A DNA stretch of 64,000 bases from JBFXAF01 sp050184585 (GCA_050184585.1 JBFXAF010000002.1:558001-622000); one strand, 5' to 3'. Counted from the first letter of the stretch, positions 51,583 to 60,688 are shown. Made by a program: numbers and translations. The notes: generated from the sequence alone by a model not told the origin.

Positions 51583-52214
51583 ACTCGAGGAACGGCCCCC
51601 TGCGCGTCGGCATCGGCGGCCCGGTGGGCTCGGGCAAGACGACCCTGACGGAGAAGCTCTGCAAGGCGCTGCGCGACCGCTACTCGATCGCCGTCGTCAC
51701 CAACGACATCTACACCAAGGAAGACGCCATGATCCTAGCGCGTCTGCAGGCGCTGCCGGAGGACCGCATCATGGGTGTCGAGACGGGCGGCTGCCCGCAT
51801 ACGGCCATCCGGGAGGACGCCTCGATCAATCTCCAGGCGATCGCCGAGATGAACCGCAGGTTCCCGGACCTCGACATCGTGTTCATCGAATCGGGCGGCG
51901 ACAATCTCGCAGCCACCTTCTCGCCGGACCTCGCCGACCTGACGCTCTACGTGATCTCGGTCTGCCAGGGCGAGGAGATCCCGAGGAAGGGGGGGCCGGG
52001 CATCACCCGGTCCGATTTCCTCGTCATCAACAAGAGCGACCTCGCGCCCTATGTGAACGTCAATCTCGACGTGATGGAGAACGACGCGGCACGGATGCGC
52101 GGCAAGCGGCCGTTCGGCTTTACCGACCTGTCGCGCGGCCGCGGGCTCGACGCCGTCATCGCCTACGTCGAGGAACATGGCGGGCTGGTCGCCGGTGAAG
52201 AGGCCGCGGCCTGA
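51579..52214 (+). CDS. ureG: Urease accessory GTPase UreG
   Basis: 211 residues of the SIMIBI class. The Walker A is GIGGPVGSGKTTLTEKL, the metal-binding CPH is in VETGGCPHTAIREDAS, IESGGDNLAATFSPDLAD is the switch region, and NKSDLAPYV gives guanine specificity. It couples GTP hydrolysis to nickel delivery. It ends the urease block; a class II aldolase gene follows after 37 bases. Confidence 0.98.
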   Translation: MNSRNGPLRVGIGGPVGSGKTTLTEKLCKALRDRYSIAVVTNDIYTKEDAMILARLQALPEDRIMGVETGGCPHTAIREDASINLQAIAEMNRRFPDLDIVFIESGGDNLAATFSPDLADLTLYVISVCQGEEIPRKGGPGITRSDFLVINKSDLAPYVNVNLDVMENDAARMRGKRPFGFTDLSRGRGLDAVIAYVEEHGGLVAGEEAAA

Positions 52215-52251
52215 CCGTTCGGGCGTCGCGCCGAAAAAAGGAGGCACATCG

Positions 52252-53013
52252 ATGAACCTCGCGCACCGCCAGGCCGGCAGCAACCTGCCCTACCACGAGG
52301 AACGGGTCGACCTCGCGGCCGCCTTTCGCTGGACCGCCCGGCTCGGCATGCACGAGGCCGTCGCCAACCATTTCTCGCTCGCCGTGGACGATGGCGGCAC
52401 GCAATTCCTGATGAATCCCAACCAGGTGCATTTCTCCAGGATCAAGGCGAGCGACCTGCTGCTGATCGACGCCAACGATCCCGAGACGATGAACCGACCC
52501 GGCGCGCCGGACCCGACCGCCTGGGGACTGCACGGCTCGATCCACCGCAACTGCCCGCACGCGCGCTGCGTCATGCATGTGCATTCGACCCACGCGACCG
52601 TGCTCGCCTCGCTGGCGGATTCGGAACTGCCGCCCATCGACCAGAACTCGGCGATATTCTTCGGGCGTCAGGTGGTCGACGGGAATTATGGCGGGCTGGC
52701 CTTCGAGGAGGAAGGCGAGCGCTGCTCGGCGCTGCTCGCCGACGCCCGGACGCAGATCATGGTCATGGGCAACCACGGCATCCTCGTCGTCGGAGACACC
52801 GTCGCGGAAGCCTTCAACCGCATGTATTATTTCGAGCGGGCGGCCGAGACCTACATCAAGGCGCTCTGGACCGGCCGGCCGCTGCGCCGGCTATCGGACG
52901 AGGTCGCCGCGAAGGTGGCGGACGAGATGGACCACTATCCGGGGCAGGCCGACAGGCACCTGTCGGAACTGAAGCTCATCCTTGACGATGAGGAGCCAGC
53001 CTACCGACAGTAG
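52252..53013 (+). CDS. Class II aldolase/adducin-family protein
   Basis: 253 residues from the ATG at 52252, which follows a perfect AAGGAGG. The zinc site is formed by HVHSTHATVLASL and the later MGNHGILVVGDTVAEAF. MHEAVANHFSLAV is the substrate-binding start. The family includes fuculose-phosphate aldolases and sugar-phosphate epimerases, and also decarboxylase-like proteins; the substrate cannot be assigned. It may be transcribed with ureG by read-through. Convergent with the following hydrolase, 2 bases apart. Confidence 0.88.
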   Translation: MNLAHRQAGSNLPYHEERVDLAAAFRWTARLGMHEAVANHFSLAVDDGGTQFLMNPNQVHFSRIKASDLLLIDANDPETMNRPGAPDPTAWGLHGSIHRNCPHARCVMHVHSTHATVLASLADSELPPIDQNSAIFFGRQVVDGNYGGLAFEEEGERCSALLADARTQIMVMGNHGILVVGDTVAEAFNRMYYFERAAETYIKALWTGRPLRRLSDEVAAKVADEMDHYPGQADRHLSELKLILDDEEPAYRQ

Positions 53014-53015
53014 CG

Positions 53016-53972
53016 TCAGCCAGCCGCCGCGGCCCTCAGCTCGAATTGCGGCCGCCCCAGATACTTTTCTGCAAAGGCGTGAACCATGCCGTCGGTGGTG
53101 CGGCGGGTCTTGTCGTCGCGCAGGGAGTGGTAGCCGACCATGTCCATGCTGCCAAATATCACCGCGGCGCGCGATACATAGCCCTTCATTTCCATGCCCC
53201 ATCGCTCGCAGCGCACCCGGTGCTGCGCGTCGAGCGTAACCCCGAGATTGTGCAGCGCCGGCGTCTCGCGACTGGGCGAGTGATCGTCCCCGTCCCACTG
53301 GTGGTAGGCGCCATCGATCGTGTGCAGGTCGACGCTCGACCCGCCCGCAGTGAGATCGGCAACGATCTGCCGTGTCCGCTCGGACGAGACATTCCGGTCC
53401 AGCGCACCGTTTACGATCAGCACGGGCGCGCCGGTTGTTTTCTTGCGCTCAAGCCGCGGCACGCTGCAGCCATAGAAGGAGATGTGCGCGGCGAACGCCT
53501 GTCCGACGCGGGCGCACACTTCCCTGACCTGATCGTAGCAGGCGAGCACCGAGACCATGCCGCCATAGGAGAAACCCATGATGCCGATGCGCCGCGCATC
53601 GACGCGATCGTGCGTGGACAGGAAGTCGAGGCCTGCGAAGGCGTCCGCCAGGAACATGCTCTCCGTGACCCGGAGCGCCCGTGTGAGGTCGCGCCGGCGC
53701 GACATGCCGCGGCGAGCGTAGCTGTCGACGAGGAGCACGGCATAGCCCTGGCCCGCCAGCCACGCACCATAGGTGTACTCGCGATTCTTCATGAGACCAC
53801 CAAGTCCATGGCTCATGACCATCGCCGGAAACGGCCCGCGCCCATGCGACTTCGGCGGCAGGAACAGCTTGGCAAGTGTCCGGATTCGCGGAACGTTGTT
53901 CTTTAGCAAATCCTTGAAAACGATGGGATTTCGACTATCGAGTTCCACCTCTTGAAAGGCGTCGCTCACCAT
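53016..53972 (-). CDS. Dienelactone hydrolase-family alpha/beta hydrolase
   Basis: 318 residues from the ATG at 53972 (GGGGAGAGG upstream). The core is PAMVMSHGLGGLMKNREYTYGAWL at the oxyanion strand, the nucleophile elbow IMGFSYGGMVSVLACYD, and the acid/His region GALDRNVSSERT and DGAYHQWDGDDH. The nucleophile is Ser rather than the Cys of true dienelactone hydrolases, so esterase activity is more likely. No export signal is seen. The C-terminal 60 residues extend beyond the core fold. Confidence 0.85.
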   Translation of the reverse strand: MVSDAFQEVELDSRNPIVFKDLLKNNVPRIRTLAKLFLPPKSHGRGPFPAMVMSHGLGGLMKNREYTYGAWLAGQGYAVLLVDSYARRGMSRRRDLTRALRVTESMFLADAFAGLDFLSTHDRVDARRIGIMGFSYGGMVSVLACYDQVREVCARVGQAFAAHISFYGCSVPRLERKKTTGAPVLIVNGALDRNVSSERTRQIVADLTAGGSSVDLHTIDGAYHQWDGDDHSPSRETPALHNLGVTLDAQHRVRCERWGMEMKGYVSRAAVIFGSMDMVGYHSLRDDKTRRTTDGMVHAFAEKYLGRPQFELRAAAAG

Positions 53973-54070
53973 TCGCAACCTCTCCCCAGTTCCGGCCAGC
54001 AAGCGATAGCGTGATTTCGGCGGCTTTGTCCAATCCGCAGGTTCAGGAAGCGGCGGAGCGATCGGGAGCG

Positions 54071-55042
54071 TCAGGACCGCTGCGCCCTTCCCCGCGGAAC
54101 GATCTCCTCACCGAGGCCGAATGGTTCGGCATCGACCATCGCCGGCGGGAACCCTTCGGCAAGGATCGACAGCCCGGTGGCTTCCTCCAATCGGCGGATG
54201 ATGTCGTCGGAGTTGGCGCGGTTGCCATAGCGTCGCTGCCCGTCCCTGAACATCTCGATCATAAGCGGCGATATCTCGAGGGGCACGCCTGCATCGGACG
54301 CGATCTTCTGGAACAGGCCGATGTCCTTCTGGACCAGGTCCATCGAGAACGAAATGTCGCGCGACCCATTGAGGATCACCTGGCTCTCGGTTTCGTGGAC
54401 GAACGAATTGCCCGAGGATATCCGGATCGCCTCGTATGTGGTGGCGAGGTCCATGCCGGCGGCCTTCATCGTGACCAGCGCCTCGCACAGCGTCAGCAGG
54501 TTGGCGGTCGCCAGGTAGTTGGTCATGACCTTCAGCGTCGATGCAGTGCCGACGCCTCCGGTATGCAGGATGTTGCGACCGAGAACGCGCAATACCGGAA
54601 GGACGCGCTCGAAGACGTCGCGACGGCAACCGGCGAAGATGGAGATGTTGCCGGTCGCCGCCCGGTGCACGCCTCCGGAAACGGGGCAGTCGACGCCATC
54701 CGACCCGCCGCCCTCGACCAACGACACCAGACGCCTGATCTCGTCGGCGTCGGTGGTCGACATCTCCAGCCATACCTTGCCGGAACCGATGCCTTCGAGG
54801 ATCCCGTCCGCTCCCTCGAGCACGGCGCGCGAGGCAGCGGGCGACGGCAGACAGGTGATGATGATGTCCGAGGCCTCGGCCAAGGCCCTGGGCGATCCAC
54901 CGTCAAGCGCGCCGTCCGCGACGAAACGCGCGACGGTGGACGAATCCAAGTCGTGAACCGCGAGTTGGAAGCCGCCATTCGCCAGCAGGTTGCCCGCCAG
55001 TGCGCCCCCTGCGTTTCCAAGTCCGATGAAGCCAACACGCAT
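54071..55042 (-). CDS. NAD(P)-dependent beta-hydroxyacid dehydrogenase (3-hydroxyisobutyrate dehydrogenase-like)
   Basis: 323 residues. The dinucleotide loop is GFIGLGNAGGALAGNLL (the usual GLGxMG has Asn-Ala here). VDCPVSGGVHRAATGNISIF is the substrate-binding stretch, and TLKVMTNYLATANLL supplies the catalytic Lys. FVHETESQVILNG matches the C-terminal domain. The family oxidises 3-hydroxyisobutyrate, tartronate semialdehyde or related hydroxyacids; which one is unclear. It lies 98 bases upstream of the DLH-type gene on the same strand. Confidence 0.9.
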   Translation of the reverse strand: MRVGFIGLGNAGGALAGNLLANGGFQLAVHDLDSSTVARFVADGALDGGSPRALAEASDIIITCLPSPAASRAVLEGADGILEGIGSGKVWLEMSTTDADEIRRLVSLVEGGGSDGVDCPVSGGVHRAATGNISIFAGCRRDVFERVLPVLRVLGRNILHTGGVGTASTLKVMTNYLATANLLTLCEALVTMKAAGMDLATTYEAIRISSGNSFVHETESQVILNGSRDISFSMDLVQKDIGLFQKIASDAGVPLEISPLMIEMFRDGQRRYGNRANSDDIIRRLEEATGLSILAEGFPPAMVDAEPFGLGEEIVPRGRAQRS

Positions 55043-55143
55043 TGCGCCCTCCCGCTCAAGGAATGCGCGATGTCAAACCATCCGCCGGTCCGCTGGCAAG
55101 CGGACAGGCGGGTGGGTCCTTTGGCTCAAGCGAGAGAGGTTGG

Positions 55144-55677
55144 TCAGCGACGCTTCTTGTCGCCTGGGCCGACGACGGAAGATGCGATGGACGCGGCGCT
55201 GCCCGCTACCGCGCCGACGCCGGAAGCCGCGGTCTTCGCGACGCCCTTGACGCCCGTTGCCGCCGTCGATGCGACGGTCTTCACCCCCGAGGCGGCCGTC
55301 GAGGCCACGCCTTTGACGCCTGTCGCCGCAGTCGAAGCAACGCCCTTCACGCCGCCAAGGACGGCGTCGGCGACACGACCGATACGACCGCCGGCGGTGT
55401 TGCCGCCTGACTTCTTCGCCACGGCCTTGACTGACGACGGCTTCTTCGCCGACACGCTCGCGGCCGGCTTTGACGGGGACTTGACGGCGGCCTTCGCCGA
55501 CGGCTTGGCGGCAGGCTTCGGCGATGGCTTGGCGGCGGGCTTCGCCGAGGCCTTGTTGACTGGTTTCGCGGCGGACTTCGCAGCCGGCTTCTTCGCGGAA
55601 GCTGCCGGCTTCGCATCCTTCGAACGTTTCGCAATCGCCTTGGCGGCGCCCGCGCCCTTGTTGGTCGACTTTGCCAT
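55144..55677 (-). CDS. Lys/Ala/Pro-rich histone-H1-like protein with C-terminal 11-residue repeats
   Basis: 177 residues from the ATG at 55677 (GAGGGAAC upstream). Residues 1-90 are almost only K, A, P and S in AAKP-type repeats, like bacterial histone-H1-like proteins and the tail of PhaF. Residues 109-163 are five consecutive 11-residue repeats of the form GVKGVASTAAT, predicted amphipathic helix. The end is GDKKRR. There is no signal peptide. The N-terminal part probably binds DNA or polyanions; the C-terminal part may lie on a membrane or granule surface. The long plus-strand frame here is a repetitive shadow. Confidence 0.85.
   Translation of the reverse strand: MAKSTNKGAGAAKAIAKRSKDAKPAASAKKPAAKSAAKPVNKASAKPAAKPSPKPAAKPSAKAAVKSPSKPAASVSAKKPSSVKAVAKKSGGNTAGGRIGRVADAVLGGVKGVASTAATGVKGVASTAASGVKTVASTAATGVKGVAKTAASGVGAVAGSAASIASSVVGPGDKKRR
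55189..55353 (-). repeat. Five in-frame 33-base repeats
   Basis: The 3' part of the H1-like gene encodes GVKGVASTAAT, GVKGVASTAAS, GVKTVASTAAT, GVKGVAKTAAS and GVGAVAGSAAS without interruption. The repeat unit is 33 bases and the last copy is the most diverged. It is a site where copy number could change by slippage or recombination. Confidence 0.9.
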
Positions 55678-55751
55678 GATTGTTCCCTCAGACTGTGCGG
55701 ACAGACCCGCGCTTCGTAACGAACGACGTCGATTTTCGTTCCAGCCAATCG

Positions 55752-56360
55752 TCAGACGACAAGGTCGGGCCGGCGCCGGCTGCCGATCACGCGGTCGACA
55801 TTCGGAAGGTCGTTGGTGTCCACCCACCGACGCCCGATTTCGCCACCGCGACCGAGACTTTCCCAGCGTGCGATGAGACGCCGCTCCAGCTCCGGGCGCG
55901 GAACGTCGAGATAGATCGAGAAGTCGAACATGGCCGCCAACCTGGACCAGGGATCCTCGTCGAGGAGAAGATAGTTGCCTTCGACGATGATGAACCTCGT
56001 CTCCGGCCGGACGATCGCGGCGCCCGCCCGGGCTATCTCGATCGTCCGGTCGAAGAGGGGGATGGCCACAGGCCTGTCTCCGGTCTTGAGGCGCGATAGC
56101 AGCGTATGGAAACCATCGAAGTCGAAGGTCTCGGGCGCCCCTTTGCGCGACGACAGACCGAGGCTGCCCAGCACCGTGTCGTCGTAGTGGAATCCGTCCA
56201 TCGGCACCACCGCGGCCGATCCCCTGGGAAGGAGCTCGGCCAGCGCCTCGGCCAGCGTCGATTTCCCCGCGCCGGGCGGTCCCGCCACGGCGGTCATGAT
56301 CCGGGGCATCCCGGCCGCCTTGCGGAACAGCGCAGCGGCGATTCGGGCTATCTCCGACAT
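55752..56360 (-). CDS. P-loop kinase of the uridine kinase/phosphoribulokinase-like family (FrcK-like)
   Basis: 202 residues from the ATG at 56360 (GGAGGAGGG upstream). The Walker A is AVAGPPGAGKSTLAEAL. VVPMDGFHYDDTVL carries the catalytic Asp and is typical of the nucleoside/nucleotide kinase family related to uridine and pantothenate kinases. IIVEGNYLLLDEDPW is the Walker B-like strand and VDTNDLPNVDRVI the C-terminal adenine-site region. In rhizobia, members occur as the fructose-transport-linked kinase FrcK, but no sugar transporter is adjacent, so the substrate is open. Confidence 0.85.
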   Translation of the reverse strand: MSEIARIAAALFRKAAGMPRIMTAVAGPPGAGKSTLAEALAELLPRGSAAVVPMDGFHYDDTVLGSLGLSSRKGAPETFDFDGFHTLLSRLKTGDRPVAIPLFDRTIEIARAGAAIVRPETRFIIVEGNYLLLDEDPWSRLAAMFDFSIYLDVPRPELERRLIARWESLGRGGEIGRRWVDTNDLPNVDRVIGSRRRPDLVV

Positions 56361-56475
56361 CAACTGCCCTCCTCCGCCGGAGCCTATCGCGGGCGACGCC
56401 GTTGGCAAGGCCGCGGGCTCTTGCCAAACCATCGGCCGGTGGTACCTAGACGCCTTCGGCGGGAGACTGCGTCAC

Positions 56476-58338
56476 GTGTATTCACCGGTCAAAGCGGCAA
56501 CGCGGATGCAACTCCTGCCGCTGGTCCTCATCTTCGCGATCCTGGTGGCTCTCGTCGGCACGCGATCGGTGCTGATCGAAAGCCAGGAAACGAACAACCA
56601 GGCGGTCCGCGCGGCATTCGATCTCGACAGGCACATCGTCGAGGTTCTCTCCCTTCTCCAGGACGCCGAAACTGGCCAGCGCGGCTACCTCCTGACGTCC
56701 GAGGACGCCTATCTGGAACCGTATCGGCACGCGGCGGAGGCCCTGCCGGGGCAAATCGCGGCAGTCCGAGACGCGACGAAGGCCGACCCCTCCCGCCTGC
56801 AACGGATCGATCGGCTCGACGTCGCGACGAACGAAAAGCTCGCCGAGCTCGGTCGGGTGATCGACCTGTTCCGCAGCGGAGAGGCAGCGCAGGCGCTGGC
56901 GATCGTGCGCAGCGACGAAGGCAAGCAGATCATGGATCGCGCCCGCTTGATCGTCGACGAGATCCGCGCCGACGAACGGCAGCGGTTGCAGGCGGAACTG
57001 GATGATGCGGCCGACATCGGCGAATGGCTGAGGCGCGGGTCCGTCGCGGCCGGGCTCGCCATCGTGGCGCTGGCGATCTTCGGCGTGCTCGACATGAGGC
57101 GGAGGATGCGCTCCGTCATCACCGCGCATGCCGGCATCGAGCAAGCGAACCGCGCCCTCGTCGCCGAGATGGACTCGAGGCGGGCCGCGGAGGATCAGGT
57201 CCGCCAGATGCAGAAGCTCGAGGCCGTCGGCCAACTGACCGGCGGCATCGCGCACGACTTCAACAACATGCTCGCCGTCATCATGAGCGCGTTGAACCTG
57301 ATGCAGAGGAAGCTCGCGCGCGGTGAGACGGACGTCGGCAAGTTCGTCGACGCCGCGATCGACGCCGCCGAGCGCGCCGCCAAGCTAACCGGCCGCCTTC
57401 TCGCCTTTTCGCGCCAGCAGCCGCTCGCCCCGCAGGTGGTCGACGCGAACCGGCTGATCTCCAGCATGTCCGACCTGCTTCGCCGGACGCTCGGCGAGAC
57501 CGTCCAGATCGAAACGGTGCTCGGTGGCGGACTGTGGCGGACCAAAGCCGATCCAAGCCAGGTCGAGAACGCGGTTCTCAACCTCGCCGTCAATGGACGC
57601 GACGCGATGCCCGACGGCGGAAAGCTGACCATCGAGACGGGCAACGCGCATCTGGACGACAGATACGCCGCCGCGCACCACGAAGTGCCGGCGGGACAGT
57701 ATGTGCTGATCGCGGTCACGGACACCGGAACCGGCATGTCGTCCGAAGTCATGGGAAGGGCTTTCGAACCCTTCTTCACAACCAAGCCCGTGAACAAGGG
57801 GACCGGGCTGGGGCTGAGCCAGGTGTTCGGCTTCGTCAAGCAGTCGGGCGGGCATGTGAAGATCTATTCGGAGGCGGGTGAAGGGACCACCGTGAAGCTC
57901 TACCTGCCGCGCTTCTTCGGCGAGGACGAGGAAGGCGTGGCGCCGGCGGCCGAGCCGCTCCTCGATGTCAGACCCACGGAGACGATCCTCGTGGTCGAGG
58001 ATGACGAGCGGGTGAGGACCGGCACCGTCGATACGCTGCGCGAGCTCGGCTACGCGGTGATCCACGCGGCCAGCGCGGAAGACGCACTGAAGAAGCTCGA
58101 GACCACGCCCGGGGTCACGCTCCTCTTCACCGACATCGTCATGCCGGTGATGAACGGCCGCAAGCTTGCGGACGAGGCGGTGACCCGCCATCCCGGCCTC
58201 AAGGTACTCTACACCACGGGTTTCACCCGCAACGCGGTCGTCCACAACGGCGTGCTGGACCACGGCGTGAACTTCATCGCCAAGCCCTTCACCATCGACC
58301 AGATCGCCCGCAAGCTGCGCGAGGTCCTGGACGCCTGA
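56476..58338 (+). CDS. Hybrid sensor histidine kinase with CHASE3 domain and C-terminal receiver
   Basis: 620 residues from a GTG at 56476 (GGGAG upstream); an ATG at 56506 is the alternative. Order: membrane helix (LLPLVLIFAILVALVG), a periplasmic CHASE3 domain with DAETGQRGYLLTSEDAYLEP, a second helix (VAAGLAIVALAIFGVL), a HisKA domain with phosphorylated His in GGIAHDFNNMLAVI, an HATPase with NLAVNGRDAMPDGG and GTGLGLSQVFGF, and a receiver with phospho-acceptor Asp in LLFTDIVMP. No response regulator or HPt gene is adjacent, so the output is unknown. CHASE3 ligands are not defined. Confidence 0.92.
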   Translation: MYSPVKAATRMQLLPLVLIFAILVALVGTRSVLIESQETNNQAVRAAFDLDRHIVEVLSLLQDAETGQRGYLLTSEDAYLEPYRHAAEALPGQIAAVRDATKADPSRLQRIDRLDVATNEKLAELGRVIDLFRSGEAAQALAIVRSDEGKQIMDRARLIVDEIRADERQRLQAELDDAADIGEWLRRGSVAAGLAIVALAIFGVLDMRRRMRSVITAHAGIEQANRALVAEMDSRRAAEDQVRQMQKLEAVGQLTGGIAHDFNNMLAVIMSALNLMQRKLARGETDVGKFVDAAIDAAERAAKLTGRLLAFSRQQPLAPQVVDANRLISSMSDLLRRTLGETVQIETVLGGGLWRTKADPSQVENAVLNLAVNGRDAMPDGGKLTIETGNAHLDDRYAAAHHEVPAGQYVLIAVTDTGTGMSSEVMGRAFEPFFTTKPVNKGTGLGLSQVFGFVKQSGGHVKIYSEAGEGTTVKLYLPRFFGEDEEGVAPAAEPLLDVRPTETILVVEDDERVRTGTVDTLRELGYAVIHAASAEDALKKLETTPGVTLLFTDIVMPVMNGRKLADEAVTRHPGLKVLYTTGFTRNAVVHNGVLDHGVNFIAKPFTIDQIARKLREVLDA

Positions 58339-58354
58339 GGCCATGGCGGAAGCG

Positions 58355-58389
58355 CAAAAAAGCGGCCGGGATCGCTCCCGGCCGCTTTG
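58355..58389. terminator. Bidirectional Rho-independent terminator
   Basis: AGCGGCCGGGA (58361-58371) and TCCCGGCCGCT (58376-58386) form a perfect 11-base-pair stem with a TCGC loop. An A-run (58356-58361) precedes it and a short T-run follows, so it can serve both the histidine kinase and the TRAP protein gene, which converge here. Confidence 0.85.
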
Positions 58390-58411
58390 CAGTTCGTGCG
58401 GTTGTCGGCGG

Positions 58412-59443
58412 CTACATGCCGGCCGCGTGCTTCTCGATCAGCGCGCGCGCCTCGGATACCAGCGCCTTTCCGTCCATGCCCTTTGCGTCCATCTCGGCCG
58501 CCCAGGCGTCGATCAGCGGCGCGGAGATGTCCTTCCAGCGCTGCGTCTCGGCCTCGTCGAGGGTGACGATGTTGTTGCCGAGCTTCTGGGCGATCTCCAG
58601 CCCGACCTTGTCGCCTTCGTCCATCACACGGCCCATCATGGCCGCCGCCTCGATGCCCGAATTCGCGTCGATCACCTTCTTCAGGTCGTCGGGAAGGTTC
58701 TCATACGAGGCCTTGTTCATCGCGAACACGAAGGTCTGCGTGTAGAGCCCGTTCTTGCCGGAGAAGCCGGTATGGTTCTTGACGAGTTCGGCGACCTTCA
58801 GAGAGGGCGTCACCTCCCAGGGGATCGTCGTCGCGTCGATCACACCCTTCGACAGGGATTCCGGAACCGCCGGCACGGGCATCCCGACCGGCACCGCGCC
58901 GAGTTTCTCGAGCATCTGGTTGACGACGCGCGAGCCGCCGCGGATCTTGAGCCCGTTCATGTCCTCGAGCTTGGTGACCGGGTTCTTGGAATGGATCAGG
59001 CCAGGGCCGTGGGCGTGCCAGGCAATGACCTTCACGTCCTGGAACTCCTTGGCGCAGTGCTTCTCGCAATACTCGTGGAAGGCTTTGGAAGTCGCCTCTC
59101 CATTGGTCATCACGAAGGGCAACTCGAACGCCTCGGTCGAGGGGAAGCGGCCCGGCGTGTAGCCGATGACGGTCCAGATCAGGTCGACGACGCCATCCTT
59201 GGCCTGGTCATAGAGCTCCGGCGGCTTGCCGCCGAGCTGCATGGCGGGATAGAGCTCGACCTTGATGCGCCCCCCGGACTCCGCCATCACCTTCTCCGCC
59301 CACGGCGTCAACGCCTTGGCCGGAATGGTCGCCTGTGGCGGCAGCATCTGGTGAAGTTTCAGCGTCACTTCCTGAGCGAAGGACGCGACCGTCATGGCGG
59401 CGAGCGCTGCCGCTCCCGCCATCATCGTCGTCAATCTGAGCAT
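58412..59443 (-). CDS. TRAP transporter solute-binding protein (DctP family)
   Basis: 343 residues. A signal peptide (about 1-23, ...AAMTVASFAQ) is followed by the DctP fold: LKLHQMLPPQATIPAKAL, then LEDMNGLKIRGGSRVVNQML with the conserved Arg that binds the substrate carboxylate, and GVIDATTIPWEVTPSL. Such proteins feed organic acids to a DctQ/DctM permease in the membrane. No permease gene lies in the window, so it is an orphan. Its promoter region (59444-59553), shared with the divergent MetE-like gene, contains TTGTTATACAC. Confidence 0.92.
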   Translation of the reverse strand: MLRLTTMMAGAAALAAMTVASFAQEVTLKLHQMLPPQATIPAKALTPWAEKVMAESGGRIKVELYPAMQLGGKPPELYDQAKDGVVDLIWTVIGYTPGRFPSTEAFELPFVMTNGEATSKAFHEYCEKHCAKEFQDVKVIAWHAHGPGLIHSKNPVTKLEDMNGLKIRGGSRVVNQMLEKLGAVPVGMPVPAVPESLSKGVIDATTIPWEVTPSLKVAELVKNHTGFSGKNGLYTQTFVFAMNKASYENLPDDLKKVIDANSGIEAAAMMGRVMDEGDKVGLEIAQKLGNNIVTLDEAETQRWKDISAPLIDAWAAEMDAKGMDGKALVSEARALIEKHAAGM

Positions 59444-59553
59444 CTCCGATATCCTCCCATGGTTCGGAGAGATTGTTATACACTAGAACTTTCTTGCCGG
59501 CCAGCGGACGACATGTCAGACGTTCGGCGGACGACGCGCATGGAGAGGAGAAG

Positions 59554-60678
59554 ATGGCGACCAAAGACAAGCCGCCCTATCGCGCCGACATCGTCGGCAG
59601 CTTCCTGCGCCCCGACAGCGTCAAGAAGGCCCGCCAGGCGCATCTCGAGGACGGCGGCATGACGGCGGAGGAACTCGCCGAGGTCGAGGACGAGGCAATT
59701 CGGGCAGTCATCCGCATGCAGGAGAACGCCGGGCTGAAGGCTGTCACCGACGGCGAGTTCCGTCGCTCCTGGTGGCATTTCGACTTCATGGGCATGCTCG
59801 ACGGGCTCGACATCGTCGAGCGCGAGGGCGGCGGCATCCAGTTTCACGGGGTGACGACCAAGGCGAAGCTGCCGGTGATCCGCGAACGGCTGGATTTCCC
59901 GGTGGACCACCCGATGTTGCAGCACTTCCGCTTCGTCGCCGACAACACCGGCGTCACGCCCAAGATTTCGATTCCCGGTCCGAGCGCCATCCACTTCCGC
60001 GTCGCCCCAGATGACATCCACGTCGCGGCGTATGGCGACGATGCCGACGCCTATTTCGAGGACATCACCGCCACCTACAGGAAGGCGGTCGATGCGTTCT
60101 ACGGTGCTGGCTGCCGCTATCTGCAGATGGACGACATCTTCTTCGCCTATCTCTGCGATCCGAAGATCCGCGCGGAGCGCAAGGCCAGGGGCGAGGACCC
60201 CGACTGGCTGATCGGCCGCTACGCGAAGATGATGGAGGATGCGATCGCCGGCCGGCCCGACGACATGCTCATCGGCATGCACATGTGCCGCGGCAACTTC
60301 CGCTCGACCTGGGTCGCCGAGGGCGCCTACGATCCGGCCGCGGACGCCATCTTCAACCAGACCAGCGTCGACATCTACTTCTTGGAGTACGACACCGACC
60401 GCGCCGGGGGCCTCGAGCCGCTGAGGCTGCTTCCGAGAGGCGGCAAGCGCGTGCTGCCCGGCTTCATAACCAGCAAGACCGCCGATCTCGAGAATCTCGA
60501 CGACCTGCAGCGCAAGTTCGATCTCGCGGGAAAGCATGCGGATCTCGACCAGCTCGGCATCGCGCCGCAGTGCGGCTTCGCCTCGACCGAGGAGGGCAAC
60601 ACGCTGACCGAAGACGACCAGAAGCGTAAACTCGACCTCGTGGTCAGGACCGCCGAGGCGATCTGGGGCAGCGTCTGA
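59554..60678 (+). CDS. Cobalamin-independent methionine synthase-like protein (YxjG family)
   Basis: 374 residues from the ATG at 59554 (GAGAGGAG upstream). It corresponds to the C-terminal (catalytic) domain of MetE only. RADIVGSFLRPDSVKKAR is the family opening, and zinc ligands can be seen in GMHMCRGNFRS and APQCGFAS, with YLQMDDIFFAYL between. YxjG-type proteins are thought to transfer a methyl group to homocysteine or a related thiol from a donor that is not always methyl-folate; the donor here is unknown. It diverges from the TRAP binding protein, which could hint at a linked substrate. Confidence 0.88.
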   Translation: MATKDKPPYRADIVGSFLRPDSVKKARQAHLEDGGMTAEELAEVEDEAIRAVIRMQENAGLKAVTDGEFRRSWWHFDFMGMLDGLDIVEREGGGIQFHGVTTKAKLPVIRERLDFPVDHPMLQHFRFVADNTGVTPKISIPGPSAIHFRVAPDDIHVAAYGDDADAYFEDITATYRKAVDAFYGAGCRYLQMDDIFFAYLCDPKIRAERKARGEDPDWLIGRYAKMMEDAIAGRPDDMLIGMHMCRGNFRSTWVAEGAYDPAADAIFNQTSVDIYFLEYDTDRAGGLEPLRLLPRGGKRVLPGFITSKTADLENLDDLQRKFDLAGKHADLDQLGIAPQCGFASTEEGNTLTEDDQKRKLDLVVRTAEAIWGSV

Positions 60679-60688
60679 TGGCCGTGGA

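Noticed and set aside
54011..55876. A 621-residue plus-strand frame containing FADGLAAGFGDGLAAGF-type repeats
   Set aside because: It is the complement of the Lys/Ala-rich gene at 55144-55677 and of the dehydrogenase at 54071-55042. The repeats mirror the real AAKP repeats.
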